Both the position numbers and the translations under genes were made by a program. Below, piece after piece: positions 1 through 14,720 of a stretch of 64,000 bases of DNA. The notes beneath the pieces were generated by a model. That model worked only from the letters and a program-made list of their open reading frames with translations, searched no databases and had not been told where the DNA came from. The stretch covers positions 325,667 through 389,666 of the forward strand of contig NW_006496564.1 of assembly GCF_000471905.2 (NCBI RefSeq), written 5' to 3'. Each line of letters opens with the position of its first letter. The stretch's first letter is position 1. This DNA comes from Amborella trichopoda (Eukaryota; Streptophyta; Magnoliopsida; Amborellales; Amborellaceae).

Positions 1-140
1 TAGCATCGATTCATACTGCATGATCTTAAACTGCTCAGCCACGGTCCACACTACATCACTCTGAACTACTCAGCCTCGGTCCATACTACGTGGCCCTAAA
101 TAGCTCAGCCTCAGTGCATACTACATGACCATAACATCTC

Positions 141-2390
141 AGCCTCAGTCCATACTGTGTCATTCTAAGCTGGTCAGTCATAGTCCACACTGCATGATCG
201 TCAGCAGCTTAGCCTCGGTCAAGGCATCATGACCACAAACTGCTATACCTTGGTCTGTACCGCATGACCATATACTACTCCACCTCGGTCGATACTGTAA
301 GGCCCTATACTGCTGAACAGCGGTCCATATCGCACGACAATAAATTGCTCAGCCTCGATGCATACAACATGACCCTAAACTGCTCTTCCTCATTCCATAC
401 TGCAGGATCATAAACTGCTCAACCTCGATGCATTGTGCATGACCCTAAACTGCTAAACCTCAGTCCGTACTGCATGACCCTAAACTTCTTAGCCTCGGTC
501 CGTACATCATGACCCTAAATTTTTCAGCCTCGGTTCATACTTCATGACCCTAAACTGCTAAGAATCGGTCAATTTTGCTTAAGCTTAAGCTGCTCATCCT
601 CGGTCCATATTGAATCTAGACTGCTCAGCCTCGATTTGTACTGCAAGACCCTAAACCGTTCAGCCTCGGTACATACTGGATGACCATAAACTGGTTAGCC
701 TAGGACCACACTGGAAGACCTTAAACTACTCTGCCTCAGTCCATACTGCATGGCTCTAAACAGCTCAGCATAGAAGCACGCTGCATGACCATAAACCGCT
801 CAACATCAGCCCGTATCGCATGACCCTGTGTTGCTCAGCCTCGATCTATATTGCTTGACCCTAAACTGCTCTGCCTTAATATATACTGCATGACCCTATA
901 CTGCTCAGTGTCGATCCATACTGCATGACCCTAAACTGCTCAGTGTCGGTCTCTATGGTGTGACAGTAAACCGCTTAGCCTCGATTCGTACTGCATGACC
1001 ATAAACTGCTCAGCCTCGGTCAATACTGCATGATCCTAAACTGCTCTGCCACAGTCCACACAGCATGACCCCAAACTGCTCAGCCTCGATTCGGACTTCA
1101 CAAACTTAAACGACACTGCCGTTGTCCATACTGCATGACCTTAAACCGCCCAGACTCGGTCCATACTGCATGACATTAAACACTTCAGCCTCGGTGCATA
1201 CTCCATGTCGCTAAACTGCTCAGCCTCTGTCCATATTGTGCGATCCTAAATTGCTCAGCGGTACATACTGCATGACTCTAAAGTGCTCAGTCTCGATCAA
1301 TACTGCATGCCTCTAAACTGCTTAGCCTCGGTCCATACTGCATGACCGAAGCTGCTCAACCTCGGTCCATGTTGCATTAACCAAAATCTCGACCTCGGTC
1401 CATGCTTTGTGACCTTAAACTGCTTATCCTCAGTCCATACTGCATGTATACTGCTCAGACTTGATCCACACTGCATGACTCTAAACTCCTCAGCCTACAC
1501 TCCATATTGCATGACCCTAAATTTATCATCCTAGGTCCCTATTGCATGACCCCAAACTGCTCAGCCTCGATCAATACTGCATGACCCGAAAGTGCTCAGC
1601 CTCGATCCATATCAGCCACGGTCCACACTGCATGACCGTAAACCGCTTAGCCTCAGTCTATACTGCCTGACCCTGAACTGCTCTTGCTCGATCCCTTTAG
1701 CATGACCCTAAACTGCAAATTCTCAGTGCATAATGCATGACTCTAAGCTGCTCAGCCTCAGCCTATACTGCATGATCCGAAACTGGTTAGCCACGGTACA
1801 CACTACGTGACCCTAAACTCCTCATCCACGGTCCCGGCTCAAGGACTATAAGCTGCTCTACCTCAGTCCGTACTACATGACCCTATACTGTTCGGCCTCG
1901 ATCCATACTACATGGCCCTAAACTACTCGGCCTCGGTCCATACTGCATGACCCTAACTGCTCAGCTTCGGTCTATATTGTATGTCCCAAAACTACTCAAC
2001 CTTGATCCATACTGCATGACCCTAAACTGCTTAGCATCGGTCCATACTGCATGACCCTAAACTGCTTCGCATCGGTCCATACTGCATGGCCTTAAAATGC
2101 TAAGTCTCGGTCTGTACTTCATGAACCTAAATTGCACAGCCTCGGTCCATACTTCATGACCCTAAACTCCTCAGACTCAGCCCATACTTCACGACCCTAA
2201 ACTCCACAAACATGGTCCATTTTTTTGGACCCAAAACTTCTAAGCCTCTATCCAAATGGCTTGACCCTAAACAACTCAGCCTTGGTCCATACTACAAGAC
2301 CCTAAACTTCTTAGCCTTGGACCATACAACATGACCGTAAATTGTAGAGCCTCGGTCCATATTGCATGACCCTATATTGCTTAGCCCCTA
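141..2390 (+). repeat. Higher-order block 1 of the satellite (partner 14721-16735)
   Basis: This run of roughly 64 monomers is collinear, variant by variant, with 14721-16735. Shared private variants in the same order include the CTGCTATACC monomer (about 240 and 14825), GATCAATTTTT-like monomers (about 570 and 15140), the CCTGTGTTGCT/CCTATGTTGTT monomer followed by ATCTATATTGCTTGACC (about 815 and 15380), and CTCCACAAAC (about 2200 and 16535). The two blocks differ by substitutions and a few gained or lost monomers, so the duplication is old. The offset is about 14.58 kb at the left and 14.35 kb at the right. Confidence 0.85.
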
Positions 2391-5300
2391 TCGATATAGC
2401 AGACCCTAAACTTCTCTGCCTCGTTCAATACTGCTCGATCCTCAACTGCTTAGCCTCGGTAATATTGCATGACCCTAAACTGCTCAGCCTCAGTAATACT
2501 GCATGACCCTTAACTTCTTAGCCTCGATCTAAACTGCATTACACTAAATTGCTCATCCTCGATCCATACTACAAGACCCTAAACTGCAGAGGCTCCATCC
2601 ATGCCGCTTGACCTTAAACTGCTTAGCCTCGGTCCATACGGCATGGCCCTAAACATCTCAGCCTCAATCTATATTACATGACCTTAAACTGCTCATCCTT
2701 GGTCGATACTGCATGACCCTAAACTCCTTTGCCTCGATTCATACTGCATGACCCCTAGGCTACTTAACCTTGGTCCATATTGCATGTCCTTAAACTGGTC
2801 AGCCTAGGTCCATACTACATGGCCCTAAACTTCTCAGCCTACATAAGACTGGATGACCTAAAACTGGTCGGCCTCGGTCCATACTACAAGATCCCAAACT
2901 GGTCAGCCACGGTCCATACTGAATGACGCTAAACTGCTCAGCCTCGGTCCGAGCTTCATGATCATAAACTGCACTACCTCAGTTCCGTACTGCATGACAT
3001 TATACTACTCGACCTCGGTGCATACTACGTGACCCTATACTGCTTAGCCGTGATCCATACTGCATGACCCTCAATTGTGCTGCCTCGGTCCATACCGTAG
3101 GGTCATAAACATCTCAGCCTCGGTCCATAACTAAGGACCGTAAATTGCTGAGCGTCAGTCCATACAGCGTGACCTTAAACTGCGCAGACTTGATCCGTAC
3201 TGCATGACCCTAAAGTCCTCAGCCTCGATCCGTACTGCATCGCCCTAAACTTCTCATCCTCCATCCCTATTGCATGACCCTAAACTGCTTAGCCTCGGTC
3301 CACACTGCATGACCCTAAACAGCTCAGCCTTAGTCCATATTGCATGATCCTAAACTGTTTAGCCATCGTCGACTGCTCAGCCTCGGTCTATACTGCATGA
3401 CTCAAAACTTCTCAGCCTTGGTCCAGGCTTAATGACCATAAACTGCACTACCTCGATCCGTATTGCAATACCTTAAATTGCTCGACCTCGGTCCATACTG
3501 CATGGCTTTGAACTACTCGGCCTCGGTCCATTCTGATTGAACCAAACTGCTCAGGCTCAATCCATATTGTATGACCCTAAACTGCTTAGCCTCGGTCCAT
3601 ACTGTCTGTCTTAAAACTTCTCAACCTCGATCCATACTGCATGACACCAAAATGCTCAGCATCGATCTATACTGTACGGCCCTAGAAAGCTCAGTCTCGA
3701 TCAGTACTTCATGGTCCCAAACTGCTCAGCCTTGATTCATATTGCAGGACCTTAAACTGCCTTGATTCTATAGCATGACCCTAAGCAGCACAGCCACAAT
3801 GAGTACTGGATGACCCTCAACTGCTCAGCCTCCGTCCATACTGCACGATCCTAAACTGGTTAGCCACGGTCCACACTGCATGACCCTACACTGCTCAGCC
3901 TCTATTCTGGCTTAATGATCCTGAACTGCTCTACCTCGGTCCTTACTGCATGACCTTAAACTGCTCGACCTCGGTCCATAACGTATGGCCCTAAACTACT
4001 TGGTCTTGATCCATACTGTATGACCCTAACTGCTCATTATCGGTCCAAACTCTACGCCCCAAAACTGATCAACCTCAGTCCACACTGCATGACCATAAAT
4101 TGCTCAGACTCAGTCCATATACACCTAAACGTCTTAGCCTCTTTCAGAATTGATGACCTTAAACTGCTATGCCTCAGTCCATACTACATGTTCCTTAACT
4201 GGTAGGCTACAGTCCACACTGCATGACCCTAAACTGCTTAGCCTTGATCCAGGCTTCATGATCATAAACTGTTCTACCTCGGTCAGTACTGCATGAACCT
4301 AAACTGCTAGACCTCGGTCCATACTGCGTGACCCTAAACTGCTCAGCCTCGATAATACTGCATGAACCTAAAGTACTCAGCCTCGATCCATATAGCATGA
4401 CGCTAAACCTCTTAGCCTCGTTCCATACTGCATGACCCTAAACTGCTTAGCCTTAGTCAATATTGCATGATCCTAAACAGCTCAGCCTCGATCCATACAG
4501 CATGACCCTAAACTCCTCTGCCTCAGGGCGTACTGCATGACCCTAAAGTACTCAGCCTTAGTCCATATTTAATGATCCTAAACTGTTCATTGCTCATCCT
4601 CGATCCATACCACAAGGTCTTAAACTGCTCAGCCTAGATCACTACTTCAGGACTTTAAACTGCATAGCCTCTGTCCATGCTGCGTGACCCTAAATTGCTC
4701 AAACTCAATCCAATCTGCATGACCCTAAACTCTTTAGCCACGGTCCATACTGCATGACCCTAAACGTCTCTGCCTCGGTCCCTATTGCATGACCCAAAAC
4801 TGCTCAGCCTAGGTCCATAATGCATGACCCTAAACTACTCAGCCTCGAACCACTTTGCATGATCCTAAAATGCTTAGCCACGGTCCACACAGGAAGACCT
4901 TAAACTACTCAGCCTCAGTCTCTACAACATGACCCTAAACTGCTCAGTCTCGGTCCATCATGCGTGATCTTAATCTTCTCAACCATGGTCCACATTGCAA
5001 GACCTTAAACTGCACAGCATCGTTCCAGGATTCATGACCATAGACCGCTCTACCTCGGTCCATATAGCATGAACCTAAACGTCTCAACCTCGGTCCCTAC
5101 TACTTGACCCTATAGTGCTGAGACGCGGTCAATACTACATGACCCTAAGATGTTCAGCCTCCATCCATACTGCATGACCCTAAACTTCTCAGCCTCGATC
5201 CACACTAGATGACCTTAAACTACTCTGACTCGGTCTGTACTTCATACCCTAAACTGCTCAGCCTCGGTCCATACTGCTTGACCTTAAATTTCTCAATCTA

Positions 5301-8229
5301 TGTCCATACTGCAGGGTCCTAAAGTACTCCTCCTCGGTCCATACAACATGACCTTAAACTTCTTAGGATTTGTCCATGCTGTGTGACCCTAAGCTGCTCA
5401 GCCTTGGTTCATGCTGCGTGACCCAAAGCCGCTCAGCCTCGCTCCATACTACATGCTAACTGGCTCAGCCTCCGTCTGTCAATTCCTCAGCCTTGATAGT
5501 AATGCATGACCCTAAACTGCCCAGCCTTGGTCCATACTGCATGACCTTAATCTACTTAGCCTCGGTCCATACTACATGACCCTAAACAGCTTAGCCTCGG
5601 TCTATATTGCATAACACTAAAAAGTTGTGCCTCGGTCCAAACTACATGACTCTAATCTCCTTTGCCTCGGTGCGTACTGCATGACACTAAACTACCCAGC
5701 CTCGGCCCATATTACAAGCGCCCAAAATGCTCAGCACAGGTCCATACTGCATAACCCTAAACTTCTCAGCCTCAGTCCATACTGGATGACCCTAAATTGC
5801 TCAACCTCGGTCCATACTACATGACCCTAAATTGTTTAGCCTCGGTCCATATTCCCTGACCCTATACTGCTCAACCGTGGTCCATACTGCATGACCCTAA
5901 ACTGCTCAAACTCGGTCCATAATGTAACTCCCTAAATTGGTCGGCCTTGGTCCATTCTCCTTGACCCTAAACTGCTCAACCAAGTTACATACTGCATGAT
6001 CATAAGCTGCTCAGCAACGGTCAGCACCGCATGACCCAAAACTACTCAGCCACGGTCCCGACTTCATGACCTTAAACTACTTTACTTCGGTCCTTACAGC
6101 ATGACCCAAAAATACTCGGCCTTGGTCCAGATTGCATGACTTTAAAATGCTTGGCCTCAGTCCCTATTGCGTGACCCTAAACTGCTAAACCTCGGTCCAC
6201 ACTTCATGACCCTAAACTACTCAGTCTCGCTCAATAAAGATGACTCTAAACTGCTCAGCCTCAGTCCATACAGGATGACCTTAAACTACTCAGGCTTGGT
6301 CCAAAACCCATGATCCTAAGCAGCTCAGCCTTGGTCCATATTGCATGACCCTAAACTACTCTACTCAGTGCACAACACATGACCCTAAACTTCTCAGCCT
6401 CGGCCCACACTGCACGACCCCAAATTGCTCAACCTCAGTCCATATTGCATAACTCCTAACTGCTCGACCTCAGTCCATTCTTCATAACCCCTAACTGCAC
6501 GAACTCGGTCCAAACTGCATTACCATAATCTTTTCAGCCTCTGTCCATATTGCATGACCCTAAATTGCTCAGCCTTGATCCATACTATAAGGCCCAAATA
6601 TTTTCGCCTCGGTCCACACTGCATGATCGTAGACTGCTCATCCTCGATCCATACTGCATTACCCTAAACTACTCAGCCTTTGTCTAAACTGCATGACCTA
6701 AAACTGCTCAGCCTCGGTTCATACTACATTACCCTAAACTGCTCAACATTGGTCCATACTGCATGACTCTAAATTGCTCTACCTCGGTCCATACTGTGTG
6801 ACCCTAAACTGCTCATCTTCGGTCCATACTGTTTGACCCTAAATTGCTTAGCCTAAGTCCATACTGCAGGGTCCTAAACTTCTCAGCTTCGGTCCATACA
6901 GAATGACCTTAAATTGCTTAGCCTTGGTCCATACTGTGAGACCCTAAACTGTTCAGCCTTAGTTCATACTGCATGACCTCAAACTGCTCAGCCTCGTTCC
7001 ATATTCCATGACCCTAAACTGCTAAGCCTCGGTCAAAACTGCATGACCATAAATTGCTCACCCTTGATCCATAATGCCTGACCCTAAACTCTCAACCTCG
7101 GCCTATACTGCAGGACCTTATACTTCTCAACCTCGGTCCATACAGTATGACCTTAAACTGCTTAGCCTCGTTCAATACAGCACGACCCAAAACTGCTCAG
7201 CCTCGGTCCATTTATCGTGACCCTAACCAGGTCCGCCTCGGTGAATACTGCATGACCCTAAACGCCTCAGCCTAAATGCATACTACATGACTGTGAACTA
7301 CTCAACGACGGTCTCTTCCATGTGATCCCAAATTGCTCAGCCACGGTCCACACTGGATGATCATAAATAGCTCAGTCTCGGTCCATTCTTAATGACCTTA
7401 AACTACTCTACCTCAGTCCATACTGCATGACCCTAATAAGCTTAGCCACTGTCTATAAATGTATGACCCTAAACTGATCAGTCTCAATCCATTCTGCATG
7501 ACACTAAGCTGTTCAGCTTCAGTCCATACTGCATGACCCTAAACTGCTTAGCTTTGATCCATACTGGATGACCCTAAACCGCTCAGCCTTGGTCCACACT
7601 GCATGACACTATACTGCTAAGCCGCATTCCAACTCCTTGACCCTAAAATGCTCAGCCTCGTTCAATACTACATGACCCTAAATTGCTCAGCCTAGGTACA
7701 TACTACAGGGTGCTAAAACGCTCAGCCTCGGTCCATACTGCATGACCTTAAACTTCTCAGGCTCATTCATACGGGATGACCCTAAATAGCTCAGCCTCTG
7801 TCCAAACTACGTGACCCTATACTGCTCAGCCGCAGTCCATACTGCATGACCCTAAATTGCTCAGCCTCGGTCATACTGCATGACTCTAAACTTCTCAAAC
7901 TTGGCGCATACTGCATGACCCTACACTGCTCAGCCACAGTCCATATTGCATGACCCTAAAATGATCAACCTCAGTCATTTGCATGACCCCAAACTTCTCA
8001 TCCTCTGTTAACATTGCATGACCCTAAACTGCTTAGACTTGGTCCATACTGCATGAACCTATACTGCTCAGCCTCGATCCATACTGCATGACCCTAAATT
8101 GCTTAGCTTAGGTCCATAATGCGGGGTCCTAAACTACTCATTCTCGGTTAGTATTCCATGGCACTAAACTGCTTAGCCTCGTTCCATACTGCATGACCGT
8201 AAATTGCTCAGACTCAGTCCCTATTGCAT

Positions 8230-8890
8230 GTCCCTAAAATTCTAAGACTCGGTCCATACAACGTGACCCTAAATTGCTTTGCCTTGATCTATATTGTAGG
8301 GTCCTAAACTGCTCAGTCTTGGTCCATACTTCCTGGCCTTAAACTGCTGTGCCTCGGTCGATATGGCGTGACCCTAAACTCTTCAGACTAGGTCCGTACT
8401 GCACGACCCTAAACCGCTCAGCCTCAGCCCTATTGCATGACCTTGAATTGCTCAACTTCGGAGCCTAAACTCCTTAGCCTCGGTTCATACTACATGATCC
8501 TAAACTACTGAGCCACGGTCCACACTGCAAGACCCTTAACGACTAAGCCTACTTTTACACTGCATGAACCTAAATTGCTCAGCATCGATCCATACTGCAT
8601 GACCCTAAAATCCTCAACCTCGGTCCGTCCCACATGACCCTAAACTACTCAACCTCTTTCCTTATAGTGTGACCATAAACGCCTCAGCCTCAGTGAATTT
8701 TGCATGACCCTAAACATTTCAGCCTCGGTCCCTACTGAATGATCCTAAACTTGTCAACCACTGTCTATCCGGCATGACCATAAACTGCTTAGCCTCGGTT
8801 CAGGCTTCATGACCATAGAGTGCTCTACCTCGGTTCGTACTGCATGACCCTAAACTCCTCGGTCCACACTGCATGACCCTAAACTGGTAA
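8230..8890 (+). repeat. Higher-order block 3 of the satellite (partner 12118-12795)
   Basis: This block is collinear with 12118-12795 at a spacing of about 3.9 kb. Both copies share the GGGTCCTAAA monomer, a shortened monomer in which TTCGGAGCCTAAAC or TTCGAAACCTAAAC replaces a full unit, and a CCTCTTTCCTTATAG monomer (8654 and 12564). Random decay of a simple array would not give the same order of rare variants twice. Confidence 0.8.
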
Positions 8891-11800
8891 CCGTGGTCCA
8901 TACTGCCTGACCCTAAATAGCTCAACCTCGGTCCAAACTACATGAGCTTAAACTGCTCTGCCTCTTTCCATACTGCTGGACCCTAAACTACTCAGTCTCG
9001 GTGCAGAGTGCATGACCTTAAACTACTCAGCCTCATTCTGTACTGCATGACCCTATACTGCTCAACCTCGTTCCATACTGCATGACCTTAAATTGCTCAG
9101 CCTCGGTCCATAATTCATGACCCTAAATTGCTAAGACTCGATCAATTTTGCCTGACCCTAGAATTCTTAGCGTCGGTCCATACAGCATGACCATAAACTG
9201 TGTAACCTCGTTCCAAACTATATGTCCCTAAACTGCTCCACCTCGGTCCATACTGCAGAACCCTAAGCCGCTCAACCTCGATCCATACCACATGACCCTA
9301 AACTGTTCAGCCTCACTCCATGCTGCAAGACCCTAAACTTCTCAGCCTTGATACATACTGTACAACCCTAAATTGCTCAGCCTCTATCCATACTGCATGA
9401 CCCTAAAATGCTTAACCTCGGTCCATACTGCATGACCCTAAGCTGCTCAAACTCGATCCCTATTGCATGACCCTAACTGTGCAAACGTGGTCCATACAGC
9501 GTGATCCTAAATTGCTCAGCCTCGGTCCACACATCGCAGGGTCCAAATCTTCTCACCCTTCATCCAAACTTCATGATCTTAAACTGTTTAGCCTTAGTGC
9601 ATACTGCGTGACCCTAAACTTCTCAAACTCGATCCATACTGCATGACCCTATACTCCTCAGCCTCGGTCCATACTACATGACCTTAAACTGCTCAGCCGC
9701 GGTCCCTATTGCGTGAACCTAAAATGCTCAAATCGGTCCATACTGCATGTCCCTAACCTACTCAGCCACAGTCCAAACTGCATGATCCTAAACTGCTAAG
9801 TCTCGATCTGCACTGCATGACCCTATACTTCTCAGCCTTGATCCATACAACATGACCCTAAACTCCTCAGCCTCGGTCCATATTACATGACCCTAAACTG
9901 CTAAGTGTCGATGTCTATCGTAGTACCCTAAACTGCTCATCCTCAGTGCATACTGTAAGACCCTAAACTGCTCAGCCTCGGTCCATATGGCATGATCCTA
10001 AATTGGTCAGCCACGGTCCACACTGCATGACCCTAAACAGCTCAGCCTCGTTCTAACTTCATGACCATAAACTGCTGTACCTCAGTCTGTACTGCATGAC
10101 CCTAAACTGGTCAGCCTCTATTCTTACCTCATGTCTCAAAATTGGTCATACTTGGTCCATACCGCATGTCCCAAAACTGCTCATCCTCGGTCCATGCTGC
10201 ATGACCCTAAATTGATCACCCTCGTTCCATTCTGTAGGGTCCTAAATTAATCAGCCTCGATCCATACTACATGACCTTAAACTGGTTAGCCTCGGTCCAT
10301 AGTACATGTCCGTATACCGCTTAGCCTCTTTCCCAATTGTATGACCCTAAACTCCTTATCCTCTGTCCATACTGCATGACCCTAAACTCCTCTACCTCGG
10401 TGCATACAACAATACTGTAAACTACGCAGCCTCGGTCCATAACGCAAGACCCTAAACTGCTTAGTCTCGGTCCATATTGTGGGATCGAATACTTATCAGC
10501 CTCGGTCAAGACTCGATGACCCTAAATGGCTCAGCCTCTGTAGAAACTGCTTGACCCTATACTGCTCAACCTAGGTCCATACTGCATGACCCTATACTGG
10601 TCAGCCGCGGCCCATATTGCATGACCCTAAACTTCTCAGCCTCGGTCCATACTGCATGACCCTAACGGCTCAGCATCGTTCGATACTGGAGGACCCGAAA
10701 CTACTCAGCCTCGGTGCGTAGTGCATGACCCTAACCTGCCTAGCCTCGGTCCGTACTACATGACCCTAAACTGCACAGCCTCAGTCCAATTTGCTTGACC
10801 CTAAACTGCTCAACCTCGGCCCATACAGCATGACCCTAAACTGTTAAGCCTCGGTCCATACTAGATGACACTAAATTGCTAAGCCTCAGACCATACTGCA
10901 TGACCGTAAACCGCATAGCGTTGATCCATACTGCAAGACCATAAACGTCTCAGCATAGATCCCTACTGCATGGCCCCATATTGGTCAGCGTGGGCCCATA
11001 CTGCATGAACCTATGCTACTCAGCCTCGGTGAGTATTGCTTGACCCTAAACAGCTTAGACTCGGTCTCTACGTCATGACCATAAACTGCTCCGTATCGAT
11101 CCATTCTACTTGACCCTAAACTGCTCAGCCTCGGTCCCTATTGCAAACTGCTTAGCCTCGGTCCATACTACATGACCTTAACTTGCTCAGCTTCTTTCAA
11201 TACTGCATAATCCTAAACTGCTTAGCCACGGTCCACATTGCATGACCCTAAATAGCCCAACCTCGGTCAAAACTTCACGACCATAAACTGCTCTACTACG
11301 GTCCGTATGGCATGACCCTAAATTGCTTGGCCATGGTCCATATTGTGTGACCCTAAACTGCTCAACCTCAGTCCAAACGGCATGACCCTAAACTTCTCAG
11401 TCTCAATCCATACTCTATGTCCCTAAATTGCTCAGCCTCGGTCCATACTGTATGACCCTAAACAGCTCAGTCTTGGTCAATACTGCATGGCCCGAAATTG
11501 CTTAGCCTCAGTCCATATTGCATGACCCTAAACTGGTCAGACTAAGTCCCTATTGCGTGACCCTAAACGACTCAGACTCGACCCATACAACGTGACCCTA
11601 AATTGCTTAGCCTCAATCCATACCGCAGGGTCTTAATCTGCTTAGCCTCAGTCCATACTTCATGACCTTAAACAACTTAGCCGCGGTCCATACTGCGTGA
11701 CCCTAAACTTCTTCGACTCGAACATTAGTGCATAACTCTAAACCCCTCAGCCACGGTCTATACTGCATGACCCTAAACTGCACAGCCTCAGTCCATACTG

Positions 11801-12117
11801 CATGACCCTAAACTGCTCTGCCTCCGTCCATATGGCATGACCCAAAACTACTCAGCCACGATCCATACTGCATGACCCTAAACTTCTAAGCCTCGGTCTG
11901 CACTGCATGACCCTAAACTCCTCAGCCTTGCTACATAGTGCATGACCCGAAACTTCTCAGCCTCGGTTCATACTGCATAACCCTTCAGCATCGGTCCCTG
12001 CTGCATGACCCTAAACTGCTCATTCTCGATCAATACGGCATGGTCCTAAACTGCTTAGCTTCGATCCATACTACAAGACCCTAAACTGCTCAGACACGGT
12101 TCTTATTGCACGACCCT

Positions 12118-12795
12118 AAACTTTTAAGACTTGGTACATACAGCGTGACCGCCAATTGCTCAGAGTCGGTCCATACAGAAGGGTCCTAAAGTCTCGATCT
12201 ATACTTCATGACCTTAAACTGCTTTGCCTCGGTCCATACGGTGTGACCCTAAACTGCTAAGACTCGGTCCGTACTGCACGACCCTAAACTGCTAAGACTC
12301 GGTCCGTACTGCACGACCCTAAACTGCTCATCTTCGGTCCCAATTGCATGACCCTTAACTACTCAGCTTCGAAACCTAAACTGGTTAGCCTCGGTTAATA
12401 CTGCATGATCTTAAACTGCTTTGCCAAAGTCCACATTGCATGACCCTAAACTACAAACCCTCGGCCTACACAGCATGACCCTAACTACTCAGCATCGATC
12501 CAGCTTGCATGACCCTAAAATCCTCAGCCTCGGTTTGTACCACATGACCCTAAACTACTCAGCCTCTTTCCTTATAGCATGACCATAAACTGTTAAGCCT
12601 CAGTGCATACGGCATGACCCTAAACTGCTCAGCCTAGGTCCATACTGCATGATCCTAAACTTGTCAGCCACAGTCCACACTGCACGACCATAAACTGCTT
12701 AGCCTCAGTCCAAGCACCTTGATCATAAACGTCTCTACCTCAGTTCGTAGTGCATGACCCTAAACTGCTCGGCCTCTGTCCATACTGCATGACCC
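12118..12795 (+). repeat. Higher-order block 4 of the satellite (partner 8230-8890)
   Basis: This is the partner of 8230-8890. It contains one extra monomer relative to its partner: 12251-12285 and 12286-12320 are two adjacent, identical 35-bp monomers. That monomer was therefore duplicated after the block-level duplication, which gives a local order of events. Confidence 0.8.
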
Positions 12796-14720
12796 TATAC
12801 TGGTCAGCCACGGTCCATACTGCATGACCCCAAATAGTTCAGCCTCGGTCCATACTACATGACCCTAAACAGCTTTGCCTCTTTCCATAGTGCGGGACTG
12901 TAAACTGCTCAGCCTCGGTGCATAGTGCATGAACCTAAACTGCTCAGCCTTGGTCCGTACTACATGACCCTAAACTGCTCAGCCAAGGTTCATAGTGCAT
13001 GACCCTAAATTGCTCAACCTCGATCCACATTTCATGACCCTAAATTGCTCAATTTTTCTTGACCCTAAACTGCTTAGCTTCGGTCCATATAGCATGACCC
13101 TAAACTGTTCAGCCTCGGTCCATACTGTATGACCCTAAACTGCTCAACCTCGACCCATACTGAAAAACCTTAAATTGCTTTGCCACGATCCACACTGCAT
13201 GACCCTAAACCGCTCAACCTCAGTTCATGCTGCATGACCCTATTCTGCAACATACTGCAGAACCATAATCTGCACAGCCTTGGTCCATACTCTTGGGTCA
13301 GAACTTGCTCAGCCTCGGTCGATACTGCATGACCGTGAACTGCTTAATGTCTGTCCATACTGCATGACCCAAAACTACTTAGCCCAGGTCCATACTACAT
13401 TACCCCAACCTGGTCAGCCTCAGCCTATACTGCATCACGCTCAACTCTCAGCCTCAAACCGTATTACATGACCCTAAACTTCTCAGCCTCAATCAATACT
13501 GCATGACCCAAAACTGCTCAGCCTCAATCCATACTGCTTGACTCTAAACTGCTCTGCCTCGGTGCATACTGCATCACCCTAAACTGCTCAGCCTCGGTCC
13601 CTATTGCATTACCCCAAAGTGCTCAGCCTAGCTCCATGCTGCATGACCCTAAAATTCGTAGCCTCAATACATATTGGACTCCCCTAAACCCCACAACCTT
13701 GGACCATACCGCATTAACCTAAACTACTCAGCCTCGGTCCATACTGCATGACCCTTTACTTCTCTGCTGCGGTCCATACTGCCTAATCCTAAACTGATCA
13801 GCCTCTGTCCATACAGTATGTCCCTAAATTGCTCGACCTTGTCCCATTCTACATGATCCTAAACCTCTCAGCCTCGTTCTGCACTGCATGAACCTAAACT
13901 ACTCAACCACGGTCCACACTGCATGACCCTAAACTGCTCAGCCTCGGTCAAGACTTCATGACCATGAACTGCTCAACCTCGGTCTATCTTGCATGACTGT
14001 AAAATTCTCGGCCTTGGTCCGCACCGTAAGACCCTAAACTGCTCGGTCTCGGTCCATACTGCGTGACCCTAAACTACTTAGCCTCGGTCCAAACTGTAAG
14101 ACCTTAAACTACTCACCCTCGGTACATACTGCACGACCCTAAACTGCTCAGCATCGGTCTACTGCATGACCCTAAACTTCTCAGCCTCGGTCCATAATGC
14201 ATGACCCTAAACTGCTCATCCTGGGTCCATACTGCAACCTAAAGTGCTCAGCCTCGGTCCATACTGCAAGACCCTAAATTGCGCACACTTGGTCCATATT
14301 GTAGGTCAGAATATGCTCATCTGAGGTCCATACTGCACGACCATAAACCTCTTAGCCTCGGTCCATACTACATCAGCCCAAATTACTTTGTCGCGGTCCA
14401 TTTTGCATGACCTAATAGTACGCACCGTCAGTCCTTACTGGATGACTCTAAAATGCTCAGCCTTGGTCCATACTTCATGACCCTAAATTGCTCTGACTTG
14501 ATCCTTTTTGCCTGACCACGTTGCGTACTGCATCACCTTGAACTGCATGGACTTGGTCAAAATTTCATGACCCTAAATTGCTTAGCCTTGGTCCGTACTG
14601 CATCACCCTAAACTGCTCAGTCTCTATCCATACTGCATGACCCTAAACTGCTCAGCCTTGGTCCACACTACATGGCCCTAAACTGCTCAGCCTCAGTGCA
14701 TACTGCATGACCACAAACTT

